Of a stretch of 5,141 nt of DNA, positions 5,026 to 5,141 are shown in pieces; position 1 is the first letter of the stretch; each line of letters opens with the position of its first letter. Location: assembly GCA_938004235.1 (NCBI GenBank), contig CALKWL010000152.1, positions 1 through 5,141 on the forward strand. The letters are read 5' to 3'. Made by a program: the position numbers and the translations under genes. Below the pieces are notes generated by a model. It ran no database searches. It was not told the DNA's origin and saw only the letters and a list, made by a program, of their open reading frames with translations. Source of the DNA: an uncultured Gammaproteobacteria bacterium (GTDB taxonomy: Bacteria > Pseudomonadota > Gammaproteobacteria > Halothiobacillales > Halothiobacillaceae).

Positions 5026-5141
5026 CCATCGTCCCTCCCTCGGGTTCTCTTTCTGATTTCAGGGAAGCATCCTTGGTTATAAGCTGATGTCGCATCCCAG
5101 ACGATTGCATTGACCTAAAACGTCATGCACTCTTTGTCAGT
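5026..5141. other. 3' flank without recognisable gene
   Basis: After the stop codon of the V4R-like gene I find no strong terminator hairpin with a T-run, no supported start codon with a ribosome binding site, and no RNA gene. A downstream gene may begin beyond the window edge. Confidence 0.5.

Overview
The window looks like chromosomal DNA of a Gram-negative proteobacterium, probably beta- or gammaproteobacterial. The basis is an Aas/LplT lysophospholipid repair pair, GC-rich coding sequence with G/C-biased third positions in the left three quarters, and intergenic palindromic repeats of a style I associate with environmental beta/gammaproteobacteria. I cannot name the genus from the sequence.

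Layout. Positions 1-262 contain no gene. They hold a C14 homopolymer, a perfect 13-bp stem-loop and two degenerate palindromic repeat units, the last of which runs into the lplT stop codon. Three minus-strand genes follow, read from right to left: a small ArsR-family regulator (3786-4103), a full-length bifunctional 2-acylglycerophosphoethanolamine acyltransferase/acyl-ACP synthetase, aas (1621-3771), and the lysophospholipid flippase lplT (263-1483). A roughly 94-bp palindromic repeat sits between aas and lplT. In the expected model LplT flips lyso-phospholipids across the inner membrane, and Aas activates a fatty acid with ATP and re-acylates the lyso-lipid. The ArsR protein is placed to control the unit. 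Its promoter is a perfect TTGACA box with 17-bp spacing to TATGTT, and a perfect 9-bp inverted repeat brackets the -10 box. The predicted transcript begins at or next to the start codon, with no Shine-Dalgarno sequence, so it is a candidate leaderless autoregulated mRNA.

Right of the operon is an isolated, previously unlisted small gene (4208-4309, minus strand) for a 33-residue single-span membrane peptide. It has a good ribosome binding site and its own intrinsic terminator. A 245-bp divergent intergenic region with two dyads separates it from a plus-strand gene (4555-5025). That gene encodes a 156-residue soluble protein which I read as V4R-like (TRAPP/Bet3-type small-molecule-binding fold), with moderate confidence. 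This right-hand part looks less GC-rich than the operon. The last 116 bases show no gene.

I did not find a clearly new large system. The best leads are the cysteine-free ArsR switch on a phospholipid repair operon, the 33-aa membrane peptide, and the V4R-like protein with its upstream dyad.
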